Origin: Paenibacillus wynnii | GTDB taxonomy: Bacteria; Bacillota; Bacilli; Paenibacillales; Paenibacillaceae | Direction of reading: 5' to 3' | DNA: 64,000 nt | NCBI RefSeq assembly: GCF_000757885.1 | Contig: NZ_JQCR01000002.1 | Span: 806,001 to 870,000, forward strand | Shown here: piece after piece, positions 34,166-43,043 of the stretch | How positions within the stretch are numbered: the stretch's first letter is position 1 | How the letters are laid out: the number at the start of each line of letters is the position of its first letter | Translations under genes and position numbers: made by a program | The notes under the pieces: model-generated | What the model was told of the DNA's origin: nothing | Seen by the model: only the letters and a program-made list of their open reading frames with translations | Databases searched by the model: none

Positions 34166-34217
34166 ATACTTATTTAAGGTATATTTTATTGAAATATGAC
34201 GCAAAAAAGTATATAAT
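34166..34217 (+). promoter_or_regulatory. Promoter and imperfect dyad between the xre and Cro-like genes
   Basis: Rightward sigma-A promoter TTGAAA (34189-34194), 17 bp, TATAAT (34212-34217). Just upstream lies the imperfect dyad ATACTTATTTAAGGTAT (34166-34182), a plausible operator for the XRE protein. It would drive the Cro-like and PAS genes. Confidence 0.6.
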
Positions 34218-34281
34218 TAACTAATACTATGTCTTACTTCATTATATCATAGGGCTGGAAAGTCGATAAGAGGTGAGTTCG

Positions 34282-34479
34282 TTGAATAGTAAAAGTCCCA
34301 TAACCCCCTATGGCTGGGCCATTAAACAACGCCTTACAGAAATGTGTGTGAACCAGAAGGATTTCTGTCAGATCCACGGAATCCCGCCCTATCGTCTCTC
34401 TAATCTGATTCACGGAACACGCAAAGCCGAACGGTTTCGGCGGCAGATCGAGAAACTGCTTAACCTGCCACTGTCCTAA
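34282..34479 (+). CDS. Small Cro-like helix-turn-helix protein
   Basis: 65 residues from TTG 34282, six bases after AAGAGGTGA; a GTG at 34273 lies on that site. The helix-turn-helix is NQKDFCQIHGIPPYRLSNLI, as in Cro/Rok-like phage regulators. It ends 36 bp before the PAS gene and probably shares its transcript. Function as a phage-type antirepressor is inferred. Confidence 0.65.
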   Translation: MNSKSPITPYGWAIKQRLTEMCVNQKDFCQIHGIPPYRLSNLIHGTRKAERFRRQIEKLLNLPLS

Positions 34480-34515
34480 GCCTTCCATCCTGAAGATCTC
34501 AAGGAGCGATAACCT

Positions 34516-35160
34516 TTGTCAGAAAGCGTATTATCTTCTATCACGCATTCACTTGAAGCTCTACCACACTATACATGGGTTATCGACAGATATGGAGTGA
34601 TTCAGTTTGTAAGCAGCAGTTGGATTGCGTACAGTAAGGAACACGGTTTATTCCCGCGCAAGGAATGTGTCGGGGCAAATTGCCATGAGCTATTTAGGGA
34701 ATTCATCACCGACCCTATTCACAGGTTAACGTTGCTAGATTCCTTACAGAGCATTTTTCAAGGTGAACGCCTGGTATTCAGCACTAAATTCACTGTAAGT
34801 ACCTTTAAGAAGGGCGGTAGATCGTTAGAGTTGGAAGCCTTTCCTCTCATGACAGACCTGACTTCGGCAAACTGCAACCTTATCATCTCATTGAAGGATC
34901 TAGGCCCCGTTATAAAAGAACGTAATATACAGCCATCCAGAATCTTTCGCTCCATACACAAGCCTCCGTACAAGCTTCGACTCATCCCCATCTGTGCCTC
35001 TTGTAAATCGATTCGCAACGATAAAGAGGAGTGGCTCAGGATTGAGCAGTATTTGCAGCAGAAGCTGTCTTTGCAGTTCACACACGATATCTGCCCGGAT
35101 TGTATACGGCAGCTCTATCCCCAATATGCTGGGGCTTTGAAGAACATTAATGAGAATTAA
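34516..35160 (+). CDS. PAS-domain protein with a C-terminal CxxC-type module
   Basis: 214 residues from TTG 34516, nine bases after AAGGAG. The first 130 form a PAS-like sensor domain (YTWVIDRYGVIQFVSSSWI). The end carries IPICASCKSIRNDKEEW and THDICPDCIRQLYPQY, a paired-Cys module otherwise seen after PAS or receiver domains in histidine kinases and cyclic-di-GMP proteins. No kinase, GGDEF or DNA-binding domain is present, so it would work through a partner. Four Cys suggest metal or redox sensing. Confidence 0.7.
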   Translation: MSESVLSSITHSLEALPHYTWVIDRYGVIQFVSSSWIAYSKEHGLFPRKECVGANCHELFREFITDPIHRLTLLDSLQSIFQGERLVFSTKFTVSTFKKGGRSLELEAFPLMTDLTSANCNLIISLKDLGPVIKERNIQPSRIFRSIHKPPYKLRLIPICASCKSIRNDKEEWLRIEQYLQQKLSLQFTHDICPDCIRQLYPQYAGALKNINEN

Positions 35161-35203
35161 AAAAAGGTAAGGTACCCTCTGCTAAGCAAAGGATTCCTTA
35201 CCT
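35159..35203 (-). terminator. Terminator of the tRNA-Glu/tRNA-Leu operon
   Basis: Minus-strand AGGTAAGG/CCTTACCT with inner CC/GG pairing, followed by TTTTTTT. Its T-run overlaps the end of the PAS gene on the other strand. Confidence 0.85.
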
Positions 35204-35213
35204 CTTCGTGTAA

Positions 35214-35296
35214 TGCGGTAGAGAGGACTCGAACCTCCACGAGCATACGCTCACTACCCCCTCAAGATAGCGTGTCTGCCATTCCACCACTACCGC
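35214..35296 (-). tRNA. tRNA-Leu(GAG), copy 2
   Basis: 83 nt, no encoded CCA; identical to copy 1 apart from the variable arm (GAGCGTATGCTC here). Anticodon loop TTGAGGG. It lies directly behind tRNA-Glu and ahead of a terminator, so this looks like the ancestral tRNA-Leu locus. Confidence 0.95.
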
Positions 35297-35299
35297 ATA

Positions 35300-35374
35300 T
35301 GGTGACCCGTATGGGATTCGAACCCATGTTACCTCCGTGAAAGGGAGGTGTCTTAACCCCTTGACCAACGGGCC
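35300..35374 (-). tRNA. tRNA-Glu(TTC)
   Basis: 75 nt including an encoded CCA. Acceptor stem GGCCCGT/ACGGGTC, anticodon loop CTTTCAC (anticodon TTC), T-loop TTCGAAT. First gene of the short tRNA-Glu/tRNA-Leu unit. Confidence 0.95.
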
Positions 35375-35455
35375 ATACACTATGAAAATATGTTCTTTTC
35401 ACAACAAAAATGAGTATATCAAACCTTGTATAAACTTGCAAGCATAATTTTTTAA

Positions 35456-36577
35456 TTAGCTTTTCAGCACATCCATCCCATCAGCGAATTCATAGCCAAG
35501 GCTCTCTGCAACCGCCAGATTCGTAACGTGTCCAGCAGCTACATTTATCCCCCGGAACAGCGAAGCATTCTGTACGGATGCTTTTACAATACCAAGATTA
35601 GCAATTAGCAGCGCATATGGCATAGTTACATTGGTGAGTGCAAGGGCCGAAGTACGGGCTACCGCTCCTGGCATATTAGCAACAGCATAGTGTATAACAC
35701 CATGCTTCACATAAGTAGGATTCGCATGAGTTGTAATTCTATCAATCGTCTCAATCGAACCTCCTTGGTCAATAGCTACGTCGACAATAACAGACCCTTC
35801 TGCCATCTGCTGAACCATGTACTCTTTCACTAACTTAGGCGCACGAGCTCCCGGAATCAGTACTGCACCTATAAGCAGATCTGCCTTCCGCACCGCTTGT
35901 TCAATGTGGTAGGAGTCCGACATAATTGTGATTACGCGTCCGCCGAAAATATCATCCAATTCACGCAAGCGGCTTGCCTTCGAATCCAATACGGTAACCT
36001 GCGCGCCCATACCAAGGGCAATTTTGGCTGCATTTGTCCCTACAATTCCTCCGCCAACGATTACCACCTCAGCCGGTCTTACACCGGGGACTCCGCCTAG
36101 TAAAATACCTTTGCCGCCATGCGGCTTCTCAAGCAACTGGGCTCCAATCTGTACAGCCATACGCCCTGCAACTTCACTCATTGGGATAAGGAGCGGCAAA
36201 GAGCCGTCTTCCAGCTGAATCGTTTCGTATCCAACCGCTGTAACTCCACTGTCTACTAATGCCTTCGTAAGTCCGGCTTCGGGAGCCAGATGTAAATAAG
36301 TAAACAAAATCAGACCTTGGCGGAAATACCCATACTCCTCAGGCAGCGGCTCCTTCACCTTCATGATCATCTCTGATTGTGCCCACACTTCAGAAGCTGA
36401 AAAACTAAGATCTGCACCCTTCTCAAGGTACTCTATATCTTCAAAGCCAGCTCCTGCACCCGCGGATGGTTCGACTAGCACTATATGACCTGCTTTTTTC
36501 AACGCTTCTACTCCGGCTGGTGTAATCGCAACACGATTTTCGTTGTTTTTGATTTCTTTGGGTACGCCAACAATCAT
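35456..36577 (-). CDS. ald: Alanine dehydrogenase
   Basis: 373 residues; converts L-alanine to pyruvate and ammonia with NAD, supplying energy and pyruvate during growth and sporulation on amino acids. Starts [17 protein letters not shown] with the substrate-binding Arg; catalytic Lys and His regions are present (VKVKEP-like [13 protein letters not shown] and [10 protein letters not shown]). The NAD-binding [10 protein letters not shown] follows near residue 175. ATG 36577 has GGAGGAGGGG upstream; an in-frame ATG at 36610 does not. Single gene. Confidence 0.96.
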   Translation of the reverse strand: MIVGVPKEIKNNENRVAITPAGVEALKKAGHIVLVEPSAGAGAGFEDIEYLEKGADLSFSASEVWAQSEMIMKVKEPLPEEYGYFRQGLILFTYLHLAPEAGLTKALVDSGVTAVGYETIQLEDGSLPLLIPMSEVAGRMAVQIGAQLLEKPHGGKGILLGGVPGVRPAEVVIVGGGIVGTNAAKIALGMGAQVTVLDSKASRLRELDDIFGGRVITIMSDSYHIEQAVRKADLLIGAVLIPGARAPKLVKEYMVQQMAEGSVIVDVAIDQGGSIETIDRITTHANPTYVKHGVIHYAVANMPGAVARTSALALTNVTMPYALLIANLGIVKASVQNASLFRGINVAAGHVTNLAVAESLGYEFADGMDVLKS

Positions 36578-36655
36578 CTTAACCCCTCCTCCAAAGTTTA
36601 CACACAACATCCTTCATTAGAAGTATTTCCAATTCCAGCATAAGACAAAATGACC

Positions 36656-36676
36656 CCGGAAGCACTAGGCTCCCGG
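36656..36676 (-). terminator. Probable terminator of the Liv operon
   Basis: Minus-strand CCGGGAGC/GCTTCCGG, 8 bp with one G-U pair and a 5-nt loop, followed by a modest T-run (CATTTTGTCTT). It lies 30 bp after the binding-protein stop. Confidence 0.5.
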
Positions 36677-36709
36677 AGCTACAATACACAGTATGTCAGA
36701 AAGTTTATT

Positions 36710-37909
36710 TTAAGGATTTACTTTAGCTTCAAAGGTTTGCTTACCTTCAACAAATTTCAGAACGACTGCCGCTTTAACAGGGTCATGAGTTTCGTTCATT
36801 GTAATTTTACCTGTTGCCAACTGAAGATCCTTAGTCGCTGCCAACGCATCTTTCAACTTGGTTGCATCTGTGGAGCCTGCACGAGTGATTGCATCAGCTA
36901 CCAGCTTCACAGCATCATAACCCAGTGCAGCCATTCCGTCCGGTACAAGATCGCCATTCGCTGCCTTAAAGGCATCTACGAACGATTTAACTTCAGGAGC
37001 GCTGTCTTCTGGTGAATAGTGATTGGACATGAACGTGTTATCGAGAGCTGCTGCACCGGCAATTTCAGCCAGCTGCGGAGAATCCCAGCCATCGCCACCC
37101 ATGAATGGAACGGTAATACCCATTTCACGAGCCTGTTTCAAGATTTTACCTACTTCTTCATAATATCCAGGAAGATAAATAACGTCCGGTTTAGCTTCTT
37201 TAATGCGAGTCAATACAGCTTTGAAGTCGGAGTCTTTTTGTTGGTAGGACTCTTCACTCAAGATCGTACCGCCGCTTTTAGTGAAAGTCTCTTTGAAGAA
37301 TTTTTGCAATCCTTTAGAGTAGTCACTGGAAGTATCGGTATAGATAACTGCTGTTTTTGCTTTCAGTGTTTCAGTAGCAAAATTAGCCATTACCTGACCT
37401 TGGAAGGGATCGATAAAGGAAGCGCGGAATACCCATTCATTCAGATCTCCCGAACGCTCATCAACAGTCACCTTAGGGTTTGTAGCGGAAGAACTGACAA
37501 GCGGGATTTTTTTGTCCTGTGCTACAGGTACAATTCCCAGCGTGTTTGTTGAAGTTGTAGCACCGATAATAGCAACAACCTTCTCGGTTGTAATCAGTTT
37601 TTGCGCTGCACGGGTTGCTTCTTCAGACTTGGAGGCATTATCGGCTTCGACAAGTTCCAGCTGTTGACCAAGCACTCCACCTGCATCATTAATTTCCTTC
37701 ACAGCCAATTTAGCACCTTTCAGTGCGGAGTCGCCGAAGGAAGCCTGACCGCCCGTAAGCTCGAGGTTCGCTCCAATCTTGATGGTTCCTGCCGCAGCAT
37801 CCCCACCGTTAGCAGCAGCATTACTTTCATTGTTTTTGTTGTTTCCGCAGCCAGTTGCCAATGCCGCAGTTAATACTGTCGTTAAAATAATGGCCCCGAT
37901 TTTCTTCAT
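36710..37909 (-). CDS. Branched-chain amino-acid ABC transporter binding lipoprotein
   Basis: 399 residues. Lipobox LATGC (Cys21), an Asn/Ala-rich tether, then the type I periplasmic-binding fold starting GTIKIGANLELTGGQASFG, with VVAIIGATTSTNTLGIVP and SSATNP ligand-site stretches, as in LivJ/LivK. It would capture Leu, Ile or Val outside the membrane. Here it is last in the operon, after livF, rather than first. Confidence 0.93.
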   Translation of the reverse strand: MKKIGAIILTTVLTAALATGCGNNKNNESNAAANGGDAAAGTIKIGANLELTGGQASFGDSALKGAKLAVKEINDAGGVLGQQLELVEADNASKSEEATRAAQKLITTEKVVAIIGATTSTNTLGIVPVAQDKKIPLVSSSATNPKVTVDERSGDLNEWVFRASFIDPFQGQVMANFATETLKAKTAVIYTDTSSDYSKGLQKFFKETFTKSGGTILSEESYQQKDSDFKAVLTRIKEAKPDVIYLPGYYEEVGKILKQAREMGITVPFMGGDGWDSPQLAEIAGAAALDNTFMSNHYSPEDSAPEVKSFVDAFKAANGDLVPDGMAALGYDAVKLVADAITRAGSTDATKLKDALAATKDLQLATGKITMNETHDPVKAAVVLKFVEGKQTFEAKVNP

Positions 37910-37978
37910 CCTCTTCCAGCCTCCTAAGTATTATATTTATATGTTGGTTCTGTGATGCAACTAAGAAATAATGATGTG

Positions 37979-38680
37979 TTAATGACCCAGATAAGCCATC
38001 TTGATCTCTTCCGAATCCGCCAATTCCTTAGCATCTCCTTCAAGGACCACTCTGCCTGTCTCGAGCACATAGGCACGATGGGCGATCTTAAGTGCTTGGT
38101 GGGCATTCTGTTCAACAAGCAGCACGGTCGTACCTGAGGCATTAACCTCCTGAATGATCCGGAAAATATCCTGAACCAATAGCGGAGCAAGACCCATAGA
38201 GGGTTCATCAAGCAGCAGCAGCTTAGGATGGCCCATCATAGCACGACCCATAGCGAGCATTTGCTGCTCACCGCCGGACAATGTTCCTGCCAGCTGTTTC
38301 TTTCTTTCCAGAAGACGAGGGAAGGTTGTGTACACCTTTTCGAAGTCGGCCGGCAGACTGCTGGAGTCCTGAAGATAGCCGCCGAGCTCCAAATTCTCTT
38401 CTACAGACATGTTCGCAAATACACGTCTACCCTCAGGACAATGGATAAGCCCTTGCTTCACAATCGACTGTATGCTTTGGTTCGTGATGGATTTATCTAA
38501 AAATTCAACACTGCCGGTCTTCGGTTTAAGCAACCCTGAAAGCGTCTTGAGCAAAGTTGATTTTCCGGCGCCGTTAGCTCCGATCAACGTTACGATCTCG
38601 CCTTCATTTACGGTAATACTTAAATCCTTGAGGGCATGGATAGCTCCATAATAAACATTAATTCCTTGTACTTTAAGCAT
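37979..38680 (-). CDS. livF: Branched-chain amino-acid ABC transporter ATPase LivF
   Basis: 233 residues with Walker A GANGAGKST, signature LSGGEQQML, Walker B LLLLDEPSMGLAP and the switch His in LLVEQNAH. LivF-type features include the AYVLETGRVVLEG tail. ATG 38680 follows GGAGG, six bases after livG. Confidence 0.96.
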   Translation of the reverse strand: MLKVQGINVYYGAIHALKDLSITVNEGEIVTLIGANGAGKSTLLKTLSGLLKPKTGSVEFLDKSITNQSIQSIVKQGLIHCPEGRRVFANMSVEENLELGGYLQDSSSLPADFEKVYTTFPRLLERKKQLAGTLSGGEQQMLAMGRAMMGHPKLLLLDEPSMGLAPLLVQDIFRIIQEVNASGTTVLLVEQNAHQALKIAHRAYVLETGRVVLEGDAKELADSEEIKMAYLGH

Positions 38681-38686
38681 CGCTGT

Positions 38687-39469
38687 CTACGCCTCCTGTC
38701 CCAAATAGGCTTCGATAACCTTAGGGTTATTCCGAATTTCTACAGGCGAACCATCGGCGATCAATATGCCGCGGTCGAGCACGTAGATTCGGTCGCAAAC
38801 CCCCATGACCAGCGACATATCATGCTCGATAAGCAGAATGGTCAGGTCAAATTCTTTACGAATCCAAGCAATCAGATTCATAAGATCACGAGTCTCATTT
38901 GGATTCATACCCGCCGCCGGTTCATCCAGAAGCAACAGCTTCGGACCTGCCGCAAGAGCACGGGCAATTTCCAGGCGCCGCTGATTACCATAGCTGAGAT
39001 TACCTGCGGTTTCCTCGCTCTGATCGGCAAGATTGAATATTTTTAGAATATCAAGCGCCTTTTGTGTAATCTCTGCTTCTTCCTTGAAATGCTTAGGCAA
39101 GCGGAGCATCGAAGTAAATATCGAATGCTTAGCGTGCTGATGATAGGCGATTTTTACGTTATCAAGCACCGTCATTGCCGTGAACAATCGGATATTCTGG
39201 AATGTCCGTGCGGCTCCCTTCCGGTTAATTCGGAATGGCTTCATCCCGCCGACAGATTGATTATTCAGAACAATGGTTCCACTGGAAGGTGGATACACAC
39301 CCGTCAATAGATTGAACAGAGTTGTTTTGCCCGCACCGTTGGGCCCGATCAACCCAATCAATTCCCCCTTGTCAATATGAAGGGAAACTTCACTCAGTGC
39401 CTTCAGCCCTCCGAAGGAGCGACTGGCCTCTTTGACATCAAGAAGAACTACTTTCGCTGATGACGTCAT
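38687..39469 (-). CDS. livG: Branched-chain amino-acid ABC transporter ATPase LivG
   Basis: 260 residues with Walker A GPNGAGKTT, signature LSYGNQRRLEIARAL, Walker B LLLLDEPAAGMNP and switch LLIEHDMSLV. ATG 39469 is chosen because AAGGAGG precedes it; an in-frame ATG at 39493 lies deeper inside livM. The two genes overlap by about 30 bp, so translation is likely coupled. Confidence 0.96.
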   Translation of the reverse strand: MTSSAKVVLLDVKEASRSFGGLKALSEVSLHIDKGELIGLIGPNGAGKTTLFNLLTGVYPPSSGTIVLNNQSVGGMKPFRINRKGAARTFQNIRLFTAMTVLDNVKIAYHQHAKHSIFTSMLRLPKHFKEEAEITQKALDILKIFNLADQSEETAGNLSYGNQRRLEIARALAAGPKLLLLDEPAAGMNPNETRDLMNLIAWIRKEFDLTILLIEHDMSLVMGVCDRIYVLDRGILIADGSPVEIRNNPKVIEAYLGQEA

Positions 39470-40409
39470 CCGGCTTCGCCTCCTTTTTGCCAAATTTCAT
39501 GAATGACAGGCCTGTGCTGCCAAGCAACCCTTTTGGACGGAAAATCATCATAAGGATAAGGATAACGGAGTAAATAATCATACGCAGCTCAGGTGTATTC
39601 TGCAGGGCCGTGAACAGAAGTGTCAGTACAATTGCACCCAGAATTGAGCCCGCTGTACTTCCTAGACCCCCGAGTACGACCATTACCAGAATCTCGAATG
39701 ATTTCAGGAAATTGAAGCTGCCCGGATTAATAACATAAAACTTATGAGCAGATAGTCCACCCGCGATCCCGGCAAAGAGTGCACCGAGCGAAAAGGCAAT
39801 TACTTTGTATAGAGTTGTGTTAATCCCCATAGCTTCAGCAGCAATTTCATTCTCGCGGATCGCGATACAAGCCCGGCCATGAGAAGAACGGATAAAGTTA
39901 TTGATGACTACAATGGTTAATAGTGTGAAAAAGAACATAATCGTCGTCCATGTTGTCTCTGCCGGAATACCGCTTAGCCCTGAAGCACCACCCACATATT
40001 CGGTATTCAGCAGCACGATACGTATGATCTCACCGAAGCCGAGTGTTGCGATAGCCAGATAGTCTCCGTTGAGCCGCAGTGTCGGAATACCAATCAATAC
40101 CCCGAACAATGCCGCCACAAAGCCAGCGATAAGAAGTGCAAATACTAAAGGAACATCAAAGTTTAAGGTAAGGATCGCCGAAACATAGGCCCCGATGGAC
40201 ATAAATCCGGCATGGCCGATAGAAAACTGACCGGTAATCCCGTTAATCAAATTCAGCGATACCGCTAGCATCACGTTAATACAGACTAGAATCAACGTGG
40301 ATTCCGCAACATCATCAAGAACGCCTGTAGTCAAAAGAATGCGGATGATTCCGTAGAGAATCAAGGAAAAGACGATCCCAAACCAGAAGGATTTATTGAA
40401 TTTTATCAT
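39438..40409 (-). CDS. livM: Branched-chain amino-acid ABC transporter permease LivM
   Basis: 323 residues with about nine helices. Typical stretches are GQFSIGHAGFMSIGAYVSA, RLNGDYLAIATLGFGEIIRI and IRENEIAAEAMGIN (the ATPase-coupling loop). ATG 40409 follows GGGGGG. It lies 11 bp after livH. Confidence 0.95.
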   Translation of the reverse strand: MIKFNKSFWFGIVFSLILYGIIRILLTTGVLDDVAESTLILVCINVMLAVSLNLINGITGQFSIGHAGFMSIGAYVSAILTLNFDVPLVFALLIAGFVAALFGVLIGIPTLRLNGDYLAIATLGFGEIIRIVLLNTEYVGGASGLSGIPAETTWTTIMFFFTLLTIVVINNFIRSSHGRACIAIRENEIAAEAMGINTTLYKVIAFSLGALFAGIAGGLSAHKFYVINPGSFNFLKSFEILVMVVLGGLGSTAGSILGAIVLTLLFTALQNTPELRMIIYSVILILMMIFRPKGLLGSTGLSFMKFGKKEAKPDDVISESSSS

Positions 40410-40420
40410 GATGATCCCCC

Positions 40421-41326
40421 CTACACTTTCTCCCGGACATTTTTACCAAAAAGCCCGGACGGTTTAAAGATAAGGATAAGGATCAGCACAGCAAATGCTA
40501 CACCGTCACGCCAAGAGGAGTAACCCAGAGAAGAAATCTCCGTCTCTACTGTTCCTAACAGCAGTCCGCCGACAAGTGCACCCGGAACACTGCCTATTCC
40601 TCCAAGTACAGCAGCCACGAAAGCTTTAAGCCCCGGAAGGACACCCATCATAGGATCCACGGAGTTGTAAGTCATACCGAAAATTACACCAGCCGCAGCA
40701 GCAAGTGCGGAGCCGATAGCGAAAGTAGCCGAAATCGTCCGGTCTACATTAATTCCCATCAGCCGCGCTGCTTCCATATCATAGGAAACGGCTCGCATAG
40801 CTTTACCAATCTTCGTACGGTGCACGATATACTGCAGAATGATCATCAGTATTACTGTAGTAGCCAATATCATAATTTGATTGGAATCCACTTGAACAGA
40901 AGATCCGAACAGCTGATATTGCTTCTTATTAAGAATTTCCGGAAAACCTTTGGCTTGAGGCCCAAGAACAAATACCCCGCTGTATTCCAGAAAAAATGAT
41001 ACCCCAATAGCTGTAATGAGAACGGCGATACGCGATGCCTTACGCAACGGCTTATAAGCCAGTCGTTCAATCGAAATGCCAAGCAGTGCGCTAACCGTCA
41101 TAGAGATGATTAGTGATATGATCAGGACGATTACGGGAGGGAGACCTACCGAAGCCAAATACCTGGCACTGAACAATCCGATAAACGAACCCACCATAAA
41201 CACATCACCATGTGCAAAATTTATCAGCTTGATAATTCCGTAAACCATGGTGTAACCAAGTGCGATCAGAGCATAAATACTGCCTACGGATATTCCGTTA
41301 ATTAGTTGTTGAATGAAGTACTCCAT
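40421..41326 (-). CDS. livH: Branched-chain amino-acid ABC transporter permease LivH
   Basis: 301 residues with about eight helices. It begins MEYFIQQLINGISVGSIYALIA, with GIIKLINFAHGDVFMVGSF and the coupling loop AVSYDMEAARLMGINVD. ATG 41326 is six bases after AAAAGGGG; the ATG at 41332 touches that site. First gene of the Liv operon. Confidence 0.95.
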   Translation of the reverse strand: MEYFIQQLINGISVGSIYALIALGYTMVYGIIKLINFAHGDVFMVGSFIGLFSARYLASVGLPPVIVLIISLIISMTVSALLGISIERLAYKPLRKASRIAVLITAIGVSFFLEYSGVFVLGPQAKGFPEILNKKQYQLFGSSVQVDSNQIMILATTVILMIILQYIVHRTKIGKAMRAVSYDMEAARLMGINVDRTISATFAIGSALAAAAGVIFGMTYNSVDPMMGVLPGLKAFVAAVLGGIGSVPGALVGGLLLGTVETEISSLGYSSWRDGVAFAVLILILIFKPSGLFGKNVREKV

Positions 41327-41603
41327 CGCCATCCCCTTTTCCCCATAATAATCAAAAATCCCCTTTCTCTGTCTTACATTTCATCTTTATTTCTTTATGA
41401 TGTTATTTATATTAACATAGAAGGTTTTTTACGTCACTAGAATTTATACTTTTTTACTACAATGTTCGAAATTAAGGTTAGGTTTCATCACACGAATATG
41501 TAATGTATTAGGAAGGTATTTTTCATTTTCGTAGTAATACGGAGTAAATGGAGGTAAACAGAAGATAATTGGAGTTTTTAAATAACGGAATTTTAATCCT
41601 TTT

Positions 41604-41631
41604 ATAATAGAATACTTTATTTTGTTGTAAA
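41604..41631 (-). promoter_or_regulatory. Probable promoter of the Liv operon
   Basis: TTTACA (41631-41626), 16 bp, TATTAT (41609-41604) on the minus strand. The leader would be about 270 nt. I see no T-box, CodY box or known riboswitch core in it; 41333-41600 is AT-rich and otherwise unexplained. Confidence 0.45.
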
Positions 41632-41664
41632 GAATATAACATTTGTCTCTTTAAAGCTTCTATC

Positions 41665-41700
41665 CATCAACTAATTAAAGAGTTGATGCATCACATCAAC
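41665..41700. promoter_or_regulatory. Three alternating 7-mers upstream of the Liv promoter
   Basis: CATCAAC (41665-41671), GTTGATG (41682-41688) and CATCAAC (41694-41700) alternate in orientation, giving two overlapping dyads. They lie 35-70 bp upstream of the -35 box, a normal place for an activator or repressor. No known regulator box is recognised. Confidence 0.4.
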
Positions 41701-41715
41701 TTATGAACGCAAAAA

Positions 41716-41736
41716 AAGAGCTCACTGGGAGCTCTT
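41716..41736 (-). terminator. Terminator of the tRNA-Asn/tRNA-Ser unit
   Basis: Minus-strand AAGAGCTC/GAGCTCTT with a 5-nt loop, followed by TTTTTTT-rich sequence. It closes the tRNA unit before the Liv control region. Confidence 0.85.
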
Positions 41737-41757
41737 GTCTGTAAATCGTTTGTTATT

Positions 41758-41776
41758 TCAACGGAGAGAGAGGGAT
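41758..41776 (-). pseudogene. 19-nt partial copy of the tRNA-Ser 3' end
   Basis: These 19 nt equal 41869-41887, the 3' acceptor strand of tRNA-Ser with part of the T-stem and four flanking bases, 111 bp away in the same orientation. The sequence between the two copies is not tRNA-like. It may be a remnant of an old integration or duplication. Confidence 0.6.
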
Positions 41777-41872
41777 ACTCTTGCTTGGCAAGAGATTGCA
41801 AAGTTTCCCTAACGAAGCTTATGCTCCAACGAACCACTGAGGGTTCTCATCCCTTACAGAGATGCTAATCAA

Positions 41873-41961
41873 CGGAGAGAGAGGGATTCGAACCCTCGCA
41901 CCGCTTACGCAGTCTAACCCCTTAGCAGAGGGTCCCCTTATAGCCACTTGGGTATCTCTCC
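41873..41961 (-). tRNA. tRNA-Ser(GCT)
   Basis: 89 nt, CCA not encoded. Acceptor stem GGAGAGA/TCTCTCC, discriminator G, anticodon loop CTGCTAA (anticodon GCT), long variable arm, T-loop TTCGAAT. Confidence 0.95.
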
Positions 41962-41968
41962 AAATATA

Positions 41969-42044
41969 TGGCTCCCCGAACAGGGCTCGAACCTGTGACA
42001 ACTCGATTAACAGTCGAGTGCTCTACCAACTGAGCTATCAGGGA
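41969..42044 (-). tRNA. tRNA-Asn(GTT)
   Basis: 76 nt including an encoded CCA. Acceptor TCCCTGA/TCGGGGA, discriminator G, D-arm TAGCTCAGTTGGTAGAGC, anticodon loop CTGTTAA (anticodon GTT), T-loop TTCGAGC. Leads the unit with tRNA-Ser. Confidence 0.95.
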
Positions 42045-42157
42045 ATATTTCTATACTTGAATAAGAAATAATTTATCATGATTTCCAGGCCTAGTCAAGC
42101 GGAGACAACTTTTTTGTTATCGTTTTCATATGGGATAAAGGGAATACATTGACAATC

Positions 42158-42919
42158 TTACATAACCTGTGTTTGAAACCACTCTCCGTCTACAGGAATC
42201 GACACTTTGTCTAATAATAGTTCCTGATTTAGTCTATGATGCAGCATTTCCCTCGTGACCAGACAATGATTTATAGCATCCATATGTACTGCAATCACTT
42301 CAGTAGTCGGTGCGTAGGCGCATAAGTCGATAACATCCTGCTCATTCATCGTAATATGACCGCCTTTCAAAAAACGTGCTCCGCCCGCATTTACAATCGT
42401 AATCTCTGGGCGGCACTTATCAAGAATTTGCTTTACCTCATTACACCAAATGGTATCTCCCGCTATATATAGCGTAGGCTCCCCCTCCGCTTGGAAAACA
42501 AAACCGGATACAGTTCCCATTAATCGACCGATCACACCACTGCCATGCCGTCCTCTGGTTCGGGTTAGACTTACTTTGCCTAAAGATAGTTCATCTTGAA
42601 TCACCGTGACATTGTTAAAACCCTGCGAGGCTATTTTCTCTTGGTCACCCGTTTGGCATATGAGTTGAATATCAGGGGACAGTGAAGACACCGCGGCAGC
42701 ATCCCAGTGATCTTGATGAAGATGTGTTACCAGTACAACATCAGGCTTCAACCATGTATCTACAGGACCCGGCAAAGGAACAAGGGGATTACGCCGGTCA
42801 TTAGCACTTTTCTTGATCGGCGGATTCTCCCCTTGCTCACTTAGCATCGGATCGATTAAAAAAGTAATACCGCCATATTCCAGCCATAATGCTGCGTGCC
42901 GAATGAGTTGGAGCTTCAT
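42158..42919 (-). CDS. MBL-fold metal-dependent hydrolase
   Basis: 253 residues of the metallo-beta-lactamase superfamily. The zinc motif is THLHQDHWD near residue 65, with further ligands in IAGDTIWCNE and AVHMDAINH. It resembles the UPF0173/UlaG-like group, whose substrates are mostly unknown. ATG 42919 follows GGGGTG. Divergent from the Lrp/AsnC gene across about 120 bp, so the regulator may control it. Confidence 0.85.
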   Translation of the reverse strand: MKLQLIRHAALWLEYGGITFLIDPMLSEQGENPPIKKSANDRRNPLVPLPGPVDTWLKPDVVLVTHLHQDHWDAAAVSSLSPDIQLICQTGDQEKIASQGFNNVTVIQDELSLGKVSLTRTRGRHGSGVIGRLMGTVSGFVFQAEGEPTLYIAGDTIWCNEVKQILDKCRPEITIVNAGGARFLKGGHITMNEQDVIDLCAYAPTTEVIAVHMDAINHCLVTREMLHHRLNQELLLDKVSIPVDGEWFQTQVM

Positions 42920-43043
42920 ATAACTGCACCCCTTCTTTTAATTATCTACTACAGCAATTATAATATGGCATGATTACTGCGTACATTTTGTTCTGAAAGA
43001 GATTATGCCTTTATACTTTCATATAGAAAGGAATGATAGCCAT

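Noticed and set aside
33606..35296. Prophage
   Set aside because: Only a repressor/Cro-like pair is present; no integrase, terminase, portal or lysis genes. Called a possible remnant at most.
41333..41603. T-box or CodY site in the long Liv leader
   Set aside because: No T-box core or CodY consensus could be found; the leader is AT-rich without a clear fold.
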